From positions 372,001-436,000 of the forward strand of contig CALRQJ020000001.1 in NCBI GenBank assembly GCA_943370285.1: a stretch of DNA of 64,000 bases, written 5' to 3'. How positions within the stretch are numbered: the first letter of the stretch is position 1; every line of letters starts with the position of its first letter. The translations under genes and the position numbers were made by a program. Shown here piece by piece: positions 9,963 to 18,292 of this stretch. Under the pieces are notes generated by a model. That model ran no database searches. It was not told the origin of the DNA and saw nothing but the letters and a program-made list of their open reading frames with translations. Source of the DNA: CALRQJ02 sp943370285. GTDB lineage: Bacteria; Bacteroidota; Bacteroidia; Chitinophagales; Chitinophagaceae.

Positions 9963-9984
9963 AAGAAAAAACAAAAAATCATAT

Positions 9985-10020
9985 CCGGCTGTTGCAAAAT
10001 GCAATGGCCGGCTTTTTTTT
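9985..10020 (+). terminator. Intrinsic terminator after the propeller gene
   Basis: A long imperfect hairpin with CCGGC (9985-9989) pairing GCCGG (10007-10011) and TTGCA (9992-9996) pairing TGCAA (10000-10004) around an AAA loop, separated by mismatched TG steps. It is followed by GCTTTTTTTT. Confidence 0.85.
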
Positions 10021-10525
10021 GAGCCTTTAAAAAGTGTTTGTTTCACATTAAATTTTGATTAAAGGCCCCAATTCTTCGCTTTTCAACAATACAAATGATG
10101 GTATTATTGAAGGTATTAACGCTATAATTATTTATTAAATTACTGATTTTCAATACTTTAAATAAATAATCTTTCTATTTTCAACCCAATAAAAAAAGGT
10201 TGCATACCTCAGAAAAAAAATAAGCAGATTTATAAATTAATACTACATTTACATATCCGATATTCCATTTATATTCCAATACCAATCCGTATTTCGTCCT
10301 AATTAAGAACCAAAAGAACCGCTTATCCAATACCTTTTGTAATAACCTTACCTTAAAGGGTAAACACCTATTACCACTGTTTTAATCCCACATTTCTTTA
10401 CAAACCAGTTTTGTTTATCCAATCCTTTGCCAAGACCGTAAGGTTTGTAGTATCCTATGCTGCTGCCATCCATTTTCTGTTGAATTACCGTGTGTGACCA
10501 AGCCTTACAAAAAAAACCTACAAGT
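10021..10525 (+). other. Gene-free region: long AT-rich leader of the 1329-aa surface protein
   Basis: About 500 bp between the terminator and the ATG at 10526 contain no credible ORF on either strand. The sequence is very AT-rich with A tracts. A nested inverted repeat lies at 10339-10374: outer GTAATA/TATTAC and inner TTACC (10348-10352)/GGTAA (10359-10363). A weak match to the Bacteroidota -7 box (TACATTTA) is near 10244. A minus-strand ORF of 72 codons (10348-10566) overlaps the real start and has no recognisable features. Confidence 0.5.
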
Positions 10526-13500
10526 ATGACGTCTTCTTTACATCGTAAGCTCAACAGCATGATCATGCTGTTTTTGGTAGTACTTAGCTACCATGCAACA
10601 GGGCAAATTGCTCCTTTCAAAAAAGCTGTAACTGTAGCAGCGAGTAATTCACAACAATCTGATTTCAAAGCTGATCCACTTTTTGGTGGCGGTATTGCAG
10701 CCAGTTCATATTGTGTATTTCCGGGTAATCCACCTGCTGCTACTTTTGAAAGTGCCGCATCAAGTGATGGGGTACAACCATATACCTATCAGTGGCAAAT
10801 GTGGAATGCTACATTGGGCACTTGGACCGTTATTCCCGGCGAAACAGGAACTACTCTACAGCCCCCTGTTATTACAGAAACGACTAAATTCAGACGTAAA
10901 ACCACTGATAAAGTTTTAGAGATTGCTTTCTCTAACGATATTACTTATACACTTGTTAATACGCCACTTATCCCCGGTTCCATTAGTTACACCGGTGCTA
11001 GCCCAATTTGTGCCGGCAATGTGCCTATTAATATAACTAGTGCAGTTGATGGATTTAGTAGCTTAGGAAATTTGAGCTATGTATGGGAGTTTAAGACTGA
11101 TTCTAACCCCGTATGGGCAGAAATAGCGAACACCAATTCGCCTAGTTTTTCCATATCATTTATTTCAGAACGAACTTATTTTAGACGTGTCGCAATTGAC
11201 CAATGTGGTTTAGATAAAAGATATGAGCCAACTGGAGAAATTATAGTTGATGTGTTTCCTCCGTTAATTGCTACAACCCTTGCTCCAGGATCTACCATTT
11301 CATCTGGAGGAACTCCATCACCAATTTCTGCTATGGCTTTTACCGGTGGATTTGGACCTACCAGCTACCAATGGGAGACGAGTAGTTCAGCTTCAGGCCC
11401 TTGGACCGATGTTCCATCAGCAACTGCTTTAAATTATCAACCACCTGCATTATTCAGCACCACTTATTACAGACTGAGAGGATATGATTTATGCAACACA
11501 TCATTCACCAATGCCATAGGATTTACTGTTGTTGCGCCATTATACCCTGGCAACATAACCACCTCATCAACTTGTGTTCCTTCAGGTAGTCAACCGGCTA
11601 CAATTACTGAAAATGCGGCAGCAAGTGATGGTGCTCAACCTTATGTACATGCTTGGGAGTTCTGGAATGCCACTTTAAATATATGGACAGTGATACCGGG
11701 AGAAACCGGCACAAGCCTCACCCCTCCTGCCATCACTGAAACCACAAAATATCGTAGAAAAACAACCGATGCAAATATGCAATCGGCCTACTCTAACGAC
11801 GTAACTATTACCGTTAATGCCGCTGTTGTGCCGGGAGCCGTTACTCCTGCCAATCAAACCGTTGGTTTAAATATTGCTCCTGCACCATTTACATTGAGTA
11901 CATTATTCTCTGGTGGTACAGGCAGCTTTAGCTATCAATGGCAGTCTGGCCCTTCTGCATCTGGCCCATGGACCAATATTGCCGGAGAAACCGGAACAAG
12001 TTATCAAGCAGCTGCTGCTCCAAGTGATGCTGTAGTGTACTTCAGAGTATTAGCAACGGATTTGGGTTGCAATGGCACATCGCCAAGCAATAGCGTTAAA
12101 CTTACAGTTACTAGTATTGCTCCATTATACCCAGGTAATATCATCACTTCTTCAAACTGTGTTCCATCCGGAAGCCAGCCATCTATTATTACCGAAAATG
12201 CAGCAGCAAGTGATGGTTTACAACCATATGTGCATGCTTGGGAGTTTTGGAATGCCACTTTAAATGTGTGGACAGTAATTCCTGGTGAAACAGGTACTAC
12301 TTTATTACCACCTGCGATTACTGAAACGACTAAATATCGTAGAAAGACAACTGATGCCAATGCTTCGTCTGCCTATTCAAATGAAGTAACCATTACCGTG
12401 AATCCAGCAATCGTTCCTGGTGTGATTACACCATCATCTATGGTTGCGGCAGCAAACATTGGCCCAAGCAATCCATTTGAATTAACCACATTGTTTACTG
12501 GTGGAACAGGCGTATTTACTTACCAATGGCAAACATCCGCTTCTGCATCTGGTCCTTGGACAGATATTGTTGGCGAAACCGGAACTACCTATCTATCTCC
12601 CGGTGCCAATGTAGATACTATTATCTATTATAGAATTGTTGCTACAGATGCTGTTTGTAATGGAACATCTTTTAGTAACACGGTTTCCATCGATGTTAAT
12701 GCTGCAGCTACTTTATTTGGAGGAAATCTAACTACCGCACTAACATGTGTGCCTAACGGATTCCCAACATCTCCAATAACTGAAAATGCGTCTTCTAGCG
12801 ATGGCATTCAACCTTACACTTATTTCTGGCAATATTGGACAGCTACGGCCGGTGCTTGGGTTGTATTACCGGGACAAACTACTACTACACTAGCGCCACA
12901 ATTCATAACAGAAAATACCACGTTTAGAAGAGGTACAGTAGATCAAAATACAGATACTGCTTACACCAATGAAATTGTATTCTTCTACCAAACCGCACCT
13001 TTAGCGGCAGGTACTATTTCAAATAGCACAAGTCTTTGTAACATCAGTGGCTTTACGCCTGGCACATTAACGAATGGCACTTCAGCTTCGGGTGGTACAG
13101 GATTGTTTAGCTACCAATGGGAAATAAATGTAAATGGTGGTGGTTGGAATCCTATTAGTGGTGCAACTAGCGAAACGTATACACCAACTAATGCTATTAC
13201 ACAACCAACAGATTTTCGTAGAAGGGTAACGGATACTTGTGGCGCATCTACAACCTCTAATGTCATCAGCTTTAGTATTGGTGCTCCAACAGATCCGGGT
13301 GAAATTAGTCTTGGTGCTACACCAATTTGTAGTCCTGCATCTCCGCTTAGTTTGTCAAGTGTAACTCCTGCAACCGGAAGCGGCCCGGTTAGTTATCAGT
13401 GGCAAAGCAAAGTAAAAGGCGGTGATTGGATGGATGTTAGTGGACAAACTGCTGCAGACTTTGGTCCTAGCCCCGCAAATCAAACTACTGAATTTAGAAG

Positions 13501-14515
13501 AGCAGCATTTGCAGGTTGCGGTGATACGGCTTATTCTAATGTATTAACTGTTTACTTCAACACCGGTTTCAATAGTTATGGCATTATTTACCCTACTACA
13601 CCTGTAATTTGTGCCGGTGTTGCACCGGGTGCCATTATAAGTGCTTGGGAAGAATGCAGTAAGGCCGGACCTGTTTCTTATCGTTGGGAAATGTACGATG
13701 CCGGTTCCGGAACTTATTCGACTATTTCCGGCGAAACAAGTGCTAGCTTACTTAATCCACCTGCTTTTACTTCTGGTGGTTATGGTGCAACCTACTTTAG
13801 AATTGCAACTGATGTTTGTGGTTCTTCAGTATCAACACCTCCGGTAAATATTTTCGATTATCCAGTTTTGAATAGCCCTGCACCGGTATATCCAGATTAT
13901 CAAGCATTTTGTGCCAGTGCCAATGCAACACCTGCAAAATTTGTATTGCAAGGTGATTGCGTTGCAAGCAACGGACAAGTTACGTACCAATGGCAAAGTG
14001 CAACAAATGTCATGGGACCATGGTCTGATATCATGGGTGCAGACACAGATGAATATCAATCTGGGCCTTTAGCACAAACTACTTATTTCAGATTGAAAAT
14101 GTTAGTTGGTCCTTGTAGTAAAGAAGTATATAGCTTAACCACTGTTGTTGATATCAACATTGGGTGCAGAACAGCAACCGGCAAGCCTGTGGTAGACAAA
14201 GGTGTTAAAGATGCTATAATTAAGAAAGCGAATCCTGTTACCAATGTACAGAAAGCCGCTCCAAAACCTGGTGATTTAATGATCTTCCCTAACCCAACAA
14301 AAACAGGTAGTGAAGTAACCATTATGGTAACTACAACCGGTAAATCAAGTTTGACTATGCAGACAATTGATGGCAAACAAATTCCTGTTAGAGCCACTAA
14401 TATGGGACCTAATATGATGAAGTTGAAATTGCCAACAAGCATCACTCCCGGTGTTTACTTAATACAAGTAATGGATAGTAATAAATCTTGGATTGAAAAA
14501 TTAGTGATCAACTAA
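10526..14515 (+). CDS. Giant secreted repeat protein (Ig/PKD-like modules) with type IX sorting domain
   Basis: 1329 residues from ATG 10526; the frame opens at a GTG (10490), but MTSSLHRKLNSMIMLFLVVL...ATGQ from the ATG is the plausible signal peptide. The body consists of beta-sandwich-like modules. One type carries SDGxQPYxYxWxxWNATL and WTVIPGETGT and occurs four times (from about 10680, 11550, 12130 and 12720). The other carries FSYQWQ and SASGPWTDI. Ser/Thr/Gly-rich linkers and paired Cys residues recur. The C-terminal domain starts LMIFPNPTKTG and ends SWIEKLVIN, a T9SS type A sorting signal. It is probably an adhesin or cell-surface scaffold; no catalytic motif was seen. A strong terminator follows 38 nt after the stop. 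Confidence 0.85.
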   Translation: MTSSLHRKLNSMIMLFLVVLSYHATGQIAPFKKAVTVAASNSQQSDFKADPLFGGGIAASSYCVFPGNPPAATFESAASSDGVQPYTYQWQMWNATLGTWTVIPGETGTTLQPPVITETTKFRRKTTDKVLEIAFSNDITYTLVNTPLIPGSISYTGASPICAGNVPINITSAVDGFSSLGNLSYVWEFKTDSNPVWAEIANTNSPSFSISFISERTYFRRVAIDQCGLDKRYEPTGEIIVDVFPPLIATTLAPGSTISSGGTPSPISAMAFTGGFGPTSYQWETSSSASGPWTDVPSATALNYQPPALFSTTYYRLRGYDLCNTSFTNAIGFTVVAPLYPGNITTSSTCVPSGSQPATITENAAASDGAQPYVHAWEFWNATLNIWTVIPGETGTSLTPPAITETTKYRRKTTDANMQSAYSNDVTITVNAAVVPGAVTPANQTVGLNIAPAPFTLSTLFSGGTGSFSYQWQSGPSASGPWTNIAGETGTSYQAAAAPSDAVVYFRVLATDLGCNGTSPSNSVKLTVTSIAPLYPGNIITSSNCVPSGSQPSIITENAAASDGLQPYVHAWEFWNATLNVWTVIPGETGTTLLPPAITETTKYRRKTTDANASSAYSNEVTITVNPAIVPGVITPSSMVAAANIGPSNPFELTTLFTGGTGVFTYQWQTSASASGPWTDIVGETGTTYLSPGANVDTIIYYRIVATDAVCNGTSFSNTVSIDVNAAATLFGGNLTTALTCVPNGFPTSPITENASSSDGIQPYTYFWQYWTATAGAWVVLPGQTTTTLAPQFITENTTFRRGTVDQNTDTAYTNEIVFFYQTAPLAAGTISNSTSLCNISGFTPGTLTNGTSASGGTGLFSYQWEINVNGGGWNPISGATSETYTPTNAITQPTDFRRRVTDTCGASTTSNVISFSIGAPTDPGEISLGATPICSPASPLSLSSVTPATGSGPVSYQWQSKVKGGDWMDVSGQTAADFGPSPANQTTEFRRAAFAGCGDTAYSNVLTVYFNTGFNSYGIIYPTTPVICAGVAPGAIISAWEECSKAGPVSYRWEMYDAGSGTYSTISGETSASLLNPPAFTSGGYGATYFRIATDVCGSSVSTPPVNIFDYPVLNSPAPVYPDYQAFCASANATPAKFVLQGDCVASNGQVTYQWQSATNVMGPWSDIMGADTDEYQSGPLAQTTYFRLKMLVGPCSKEVYSLTTVVDINIGCRTATGKPVVDKGVKDAIIKKANPVTNVQKAAPKPGDLMIFPNPTKTGSEVTIMVTTTGKSSLTMQTIDGKQIPVRATNMGPNMMKLKLPTSITPGVYLIQVMDSNKSWIEKLVIN
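11534..12700 (+). repeat. Tandem ~585-bp coding duplication inside the repeat protein
   Basis: Two consecutive units of about 195 codons (11534-12118 and 12119-12700) are highly alike at protein and DNA level. Both contain the stretch ITENAAASDG, then QPYVHAWEFWNATLN, then ITETTKYRRKTTDAN. More divergent copies of the first half occur near 10690 and 12715. The period is a multiple of three, so copy-number change would preserve the frame. Confidence 0.8.
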
Positions 14516-14552
14516 TTGTGGGGTAATGAATAGGAAATAACTCACAAGAACA

Positions 14553-14584
14553 AAGCCCTGTCTGTTTACAGACGGGGCTTTTCA
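14553..14584. terminator. Intrinsic terminator between convergent genes
   Basis: 12-bp stem AAGCCCTGTCTG (14553-14564) / CAGACGGGGCTT (14569-14580) with one T-G wobble, tetraloop TTTA, then TTTT on the plus strand. It ends the repeat-protein transcript and may also serve the convergent cyclase operon, which ends at 14642, although the A/T tract on that side is weaker. Confidence 0.85.
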
Positions 14585-14641
14585 TTGATAGTAACTTAGC
14601 ATGTTGAATTGATACAAAAATGTAGATGGTCGATTTAACGA

Positions 14642-15682
14642 TTAATCAATTACTTCATACACCTTTACCGCATTCGTTTTGTTTTTAAGTATCATTTCTC
14701 CTAAAGCTTTACAGTGAAAAGCATCTTTCACTTTTTCGTAAGCATTTTCATTGATGAGTATTTGCCCGGCTTTAGCTGCTGATTGTAAACGTTGAGCCGT
14801 ATTAACTACATCTCCAATAACGGTATAATCTAATCGCTTTAAACTGGCAGAGCCAATATTACCCGATATCATTTCACCACTATTAATTCCAATAGCCACA
14901 TGGGGTGTAAAACTAACATGTTCTGATAATGCAGGAAGTTCTGCAATGGTATTTCTTACTGCAAGGCTTGCATCAATGGCTCTATCTAAATGATAATCAC
15001 CACGAAATACGGCCATGATGGCATCGCCAATAAACTTATCAATATAACCACCCTGTGCAATAATTTCTTTCACCATTACATCAAAATAATTATTCAAGAG
15101 TTGTACAACCGTATCGGCAGGAGCATTTTCACTGATAGTAGTAAAACTGCAAATGTCTAAAAATACAATAGTAGCGTCAATGCTTTCATTAGACATTAAT
15201 GAGGATTCAAATTCTCTGCTACTCATAAATTTCAATACCGTTTCATCCACATACATTCTGAGTATGTTATTTTCTTTTATGGCTTTTATCGTTTCTTTCG
15301 TTTGCTTAACATGGCTAATGGTTTTTTCCATTGTAATAGAAAGATCTTCAAAGTTGATAGGCTTGGTAATAAAGTCGAATGCCCCGCGGTTCATGGCACA
15401 ACGAATATTATCCATATCGCCATAAGCCGAAACAATTACCGCTTTAACGAGAGGACTTGATTCGCCCAATTTTTGCAACAAAGTGAGACCATCCATTTCT
15501 GGCATGTTGATATCGCTTAATACTATATCAACATCTGCATGTTTCTGCATTTTAGATAATGCATCATTACCATTTATTGCAAAAACAAATTCGTAATGGC
15601 CATCTCTTATTTTTTGTCTGAATTTCTGTTTGATGAGCACTTCCAAATCTGTCTCATCATCCGCTACTAGTATCTTAGTCAT
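14642..15682 (-). CDS. Response regulator with class III adenylate/guanylate cyclase output domain
   Basis: 346 residues. Residues 1-125 are a receiver: acidic pair Asp8-Asp9, phosphoacceptor Asp57 in VLSDINMPEMDG, Ser85, and Lys107 in TKP. A helical linker (about 120-165) leads to a class III cyclase domain (about 168-346). The two metal-binding Asp residues are Asp176 (IVFLDICSF) and Asp220 (KFIGDAIMAVF). The base-reading pair is Lys216 and Asp285 (RLDYTVIGD), the pattern of adenylate rather than guanylate cyclases. Asn294 and Arg298 of VVNTAQRL stabilise the transition state. It should make cAMP in response to phosphorylation. Its ATG overlaps the stop of the upstream receiver gene by 4 bp (ATGA), so translation is coupled. 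Confidence 0.9.
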   Translation of the reverse strand: MTKILVADDETDLEVLIKQKFRQKIRDGHYEFVFAINGNDALSKMQKHADVDIVLSDINMPEMDGLTLLQKLGESSPLVKAVIVSAYGDMDNIRCAMNRGAFDFITKPINFEDLSITMEKTISHVKQTKETIKAIKENNILRMYVDETVLKFMSSREFESSLMSNESIDATIVFLDICSFTTISENAPADTVVQLLNNYFDVMVKEIIAQGGYIDKFIGDAIMAVFRGDYHLDRAIDASLAVRNTIAELPALSEHVSFTPHVAIGINSGEMISGNIGSASLKRLDYTVIGDVVNTAQRLQSAAKAGQILINENAYEKVKDAFHCKALGEMILKNKTNAVKVYEVID

Positions 15683-16056
15683 TCAGTTATATGTTTTAAT
15701 TTCTCTTTTAAAGCAGTAAAGTCAACAGGCTTAGTTAAAAAATCATCGGCACCTAATTCTTTTGCAGTGTTAAAGTTTTCTGCATCGCCATATGCGGTAA
15801 TCATCATAACCATGGGCGGTGGTTTATGAAACTTTTGCTTAATATGCTTTAGTAATTCCAATCCACTCATACCCGGCATATTAATATCTGAAAGAATTAA
15901 TACCGCTTCATGTTCATGCGTATTCATATACTGCAAAGCATCTTCGCCTGAAAAAGCAAAGGCAAATTGAATTTCACCATTCTTTATCTCTTTTCTGAAG
16001 CGTTGTTCAAATAAAAGTTGAACATCTTTTTCATCATCTACTACTAAAATTTTCAT
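15679..16056 (-). CDS. Single-domain response regulator (CheY-like receiver)
   Basis: 125 residues containing only a receiver: Asp7-Asp8, phosphoacceptor Asp57 in LSDINMPGMSG, conserved Thr in ITAYGD, and Lys in TKP. There is no output domain, so it probably relays phosphate or binds a partner. It lies 10 nt after the histidine kinase gene and overlaps the receiver-cyclase by 4 bp. Its receiver closely resembles that of the cyclase (shared RFRKEIKNGE / KFRQKIRDG segment after helix 1), suggesting a common origin. Confidence 0.92.
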   Translation of the reverse strand: MKILVVDDEKDVQLLFEQRFRKEIKNGEIQFAFAFSGEDALQYMNTHEHEAVLILSDINMPGMSGLELLKHIKQKFHKPPPMVMMITAYGDAENFNTAKELGADDFLTKPVDFTALKEKLKHITE

Positions 16057-16066
16057 ACTTGTATTA

Positions 16067-18283
16067 TTAATCGGTATAAGGTAATGAAATGGTAAATGCT
16101 GTCCCCTCTCCTTCTACAGTATTTACGGTTAAAATACCCCCGTGTGTTTTTACAATATCATAACTTATAGACAAACCAAGGCCTGTTCCTTCGCCGGTTG
16201 GTTTGGTGGTAAAGAAAGGTTGAAAAATTTTATCTAACACTTTTTGAGGAATACCGTTGCCATTATCTTTTACTGTAATCAAAATATTATCAGCCATTTT
16301 CTTTGTGCTTACCGATACAGTTGGTTCATAACTTCCGCCTTCCGTCTTTTTCCTTTCACTTGTTGCGTAAAATGCATTCGTAATCAAATTCAATATCACT
16401 CTTCCCAAATCCTGTGGAATAATGTTGATTTTGCCAATCGTTTCATCAAAATCAGTTATCATGGTTGCGTTGAATGATTTGTCTTTTGCCCTTAAGCCGT
16501 GATATGAAAGGCGTAAATACTCATCGGCTAATGCATTGATATTTGTTGGCTCTTTGGCATTGTTACTACTTCTGCTATGTTGCAACATACCCTTAACGAT
16601 AGCATCGGCTCGTTTGCCATGGTGATTAATTTTTTCTAAGTTTTGCTGAATATCATTAGCGATGGCTTTTGCCTCTTCAAAGTCTCCTTTGTTCACTTCT
16701 TCCATCATTTCACCAATTAATTCATTACTTACTTCACTAAAATTATTCACGAAGTTTAATGGGTTTTGAATTTCATGGGCAATGCCGGCAGTAAGTTCAC
16801 CAAGACTAGCCATTTTCTCAGATTGAATCAATTGAGATTGCGTGGCTTTTAAGGTTTCAATTGTTGCTTTCAATTCTTTTGTACGTTCATCAACTTCTAT
16901 TTCTAATTTTTCTTTTTGTTGAGCAATCAGTAAAATTTTTTCTGCTTCTTTTTCTTGTTGTAATTTCTGACGGTCTAATGTTTCTTGAATCAACTTTTCT
17001 TGAATACTTTGGTATCGCTTAAATAATAGCCAGCTAAAAAAGAGTATCACCCAAAAAATACCAATCGTAATAAGTAAAGTAGTCCATTCATTGAGACTAT
17101 GAACAAAAGCAGGTTGAGTAATCTGAAAATATTTTTCAGCTAATTGATAGAAGAATCCGATACTAAACAAAGGTCCAAATACAAACAACAGCGGCACAAT
17201 TGCCAGCAGTCTCAAATTTATTTTTACTTGCTTTTTAAAGAGTATCAAAAAGATAGTAATAAACAGTGTATCCATGAAGAAGTAGATCAAAAAGCCTATT
17301 ATATCTGACATTAGGTCGAAAGGTTTTTGATCGATTTGACTGAATGTAAGCATGTAAGAAATTGACCAAACTACTACCATTACATAATTATACCAGTTCA
17401 GAAACTTATTCCATTTGGGTAGATATTCTTTTGTTCTAAAGAAATATTGAATAAACCGCATTAAATAAAAGAAAAGCAATAGTGTTGTCAAAAAAGAGGC
17501 TACTGTTGTAAAAAAAGTTGATTTGTCAAAAAATAAATCGCTCAAATAGCCAAATAAATTATTTAGCCCCATTGCTAATAAAAAAAGTACAAAGTACAGA
17601 TACTCTTTTTCCTTGATTGCCCTGTAAAAAGTAAGATTAGTGATGCAACTAATTAAAATCATTCCTAATAAAAAGGCACTAAGAATAATTTCAGATGGGG
17701 GAATTTCAAAGAGTTTCTTTTTTACTGTAAACTCCTTTTCCAGTGCATTTTGCATTAAATAAAGATCTATTGCTTTAGGTGGTTCGTTTCTGTAATAACT
17801 ATTTCTTCTTAAAAAAACCATTATTTCTGCTTGAGCAGGGATATTAAAATCTATTAAGTTGAGTAATGAATAACCATCCCTATCTGCTTTAGAATAACCT
17901 CTACCATTTTTAAGATGTTTCCACTTAAGTGTAGAATCTGCATAATATAAGTCTCCATATAATGTCCAAACTCTATAGCCCAGCAAAAGGTCTTTATTGG
18001 TATTATTTTTAATCTTGAATTTGTACCAGTATGTTTTTATAGCATAATTTGTTTGCTGTGTACTGTCAAATGGTTTAAATCTGTTTACAATACCCATCTT
18101 ATAGATGTTATCAAATGTTGTACTGCCGGCACTATCGGACCAATAAGATAAAAAATTTCCTTGTACTGAAAAAGAAATAGCTGTATCTGTATTAATGAGA
18201 TATACAGGCTGCTGGGTTTGTTGTGCACTAATACTAATATGCAAAATGCATATCAAAAACAGCAGTAAATATTTGTTTCTCAT
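16067..18283 (-). CDS. 7TM (7TMR-DISM-like) sensor histidine kinase
   Basis: 738 residues. A signal peptide (1-20) is followed by an extracytoplasmic beta-rich domain (about 22-190, with YWYKFKIKNNT typical of DISM extracellular sensors). About seven TM helices span residues 197-425. A coiled coil (425-490) precedes a HisKA-type dimerisation domain with the phosphoacceptor His503 in GELTAGIAHEIQNPLNF. The ATPase domain has the N box NLITNAFYATSE, G1 VKDNGNGIP, F box FQPFFTTK and G2 GTGLGLSISYD. It probably phosphorylates the neighbouring receivers. It lies 10 nt downstream of a second, paralogous kinase gene. The sensed ligand is unknown. Confidence 0.9.
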   Translation of the reverse strand: MRNKYLLLFLICILHISISAQQTQQPVYLINTDTAISFSVQGNFLSYWSDSAGSTTFDNIYKMGIVNRFKPFDSTQQTNYAIKTYWYKFKIKNNTNKDLLLGYRVWTLYGDLYYADSTLKWKHLKNGRGYSKADRDGYSLLNLIDFNIPAQAEIMVFLRRNSYYRNEPPKAIDLYLMQNALEKEFTVKKKLFEIPPSEIILSAFLLGMILISCITNLTFYRAIKEKEYLYFVLFLLAMGLNNLFGYLSDLFFDKSTFFTTVASFLTTLLLFFYLMRFIQYFFRTKEYLPKWNKFLNWYNYVMVVVWSISYMLTFSQIDQKPFDLMSDIIGFLIYFFMDTLFITIFLILFKKQVKINLRLLAIVPLLFVFGPLFSIGFFYQLAEKYFQITQPAFVHSLNEWTTLLITIGIFWVILFFSWLLFKRYQSIQEKLIQETLDRQKLQQEKEAEKILLIAQQKEKLEIEVDERTKELKATIETLKATQSQLIQSEKMASLGELTAGIAHEIQNPLNFVNNFSEVSNELIGEMMEEVNKGDFEEAKAIANDIQQNLEKINHHGKRADAIVKGMLQHSRSSNNAKEPTNINALADEYLRLSYHGLRAKDKSFNATMITDFDETIGKINIIPQDLGRVILNLITNAFYATSERKKTEGGSYEPTVSVSTKKMADNILITVKDNGNGIPQKVLDKIFQPFFTTKPTGEGTGLGLSISYDIVKTHGGILTVNTVEGEGTAFTISLPYTD

Positions 18284-18292
18284 AATGGGGCA

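Noticed and set aside
14083..14445. 120-codon minus-strand ORF
   Set aside because: Antisense to the type IX sorting domain of the repeat protein; a shadow.
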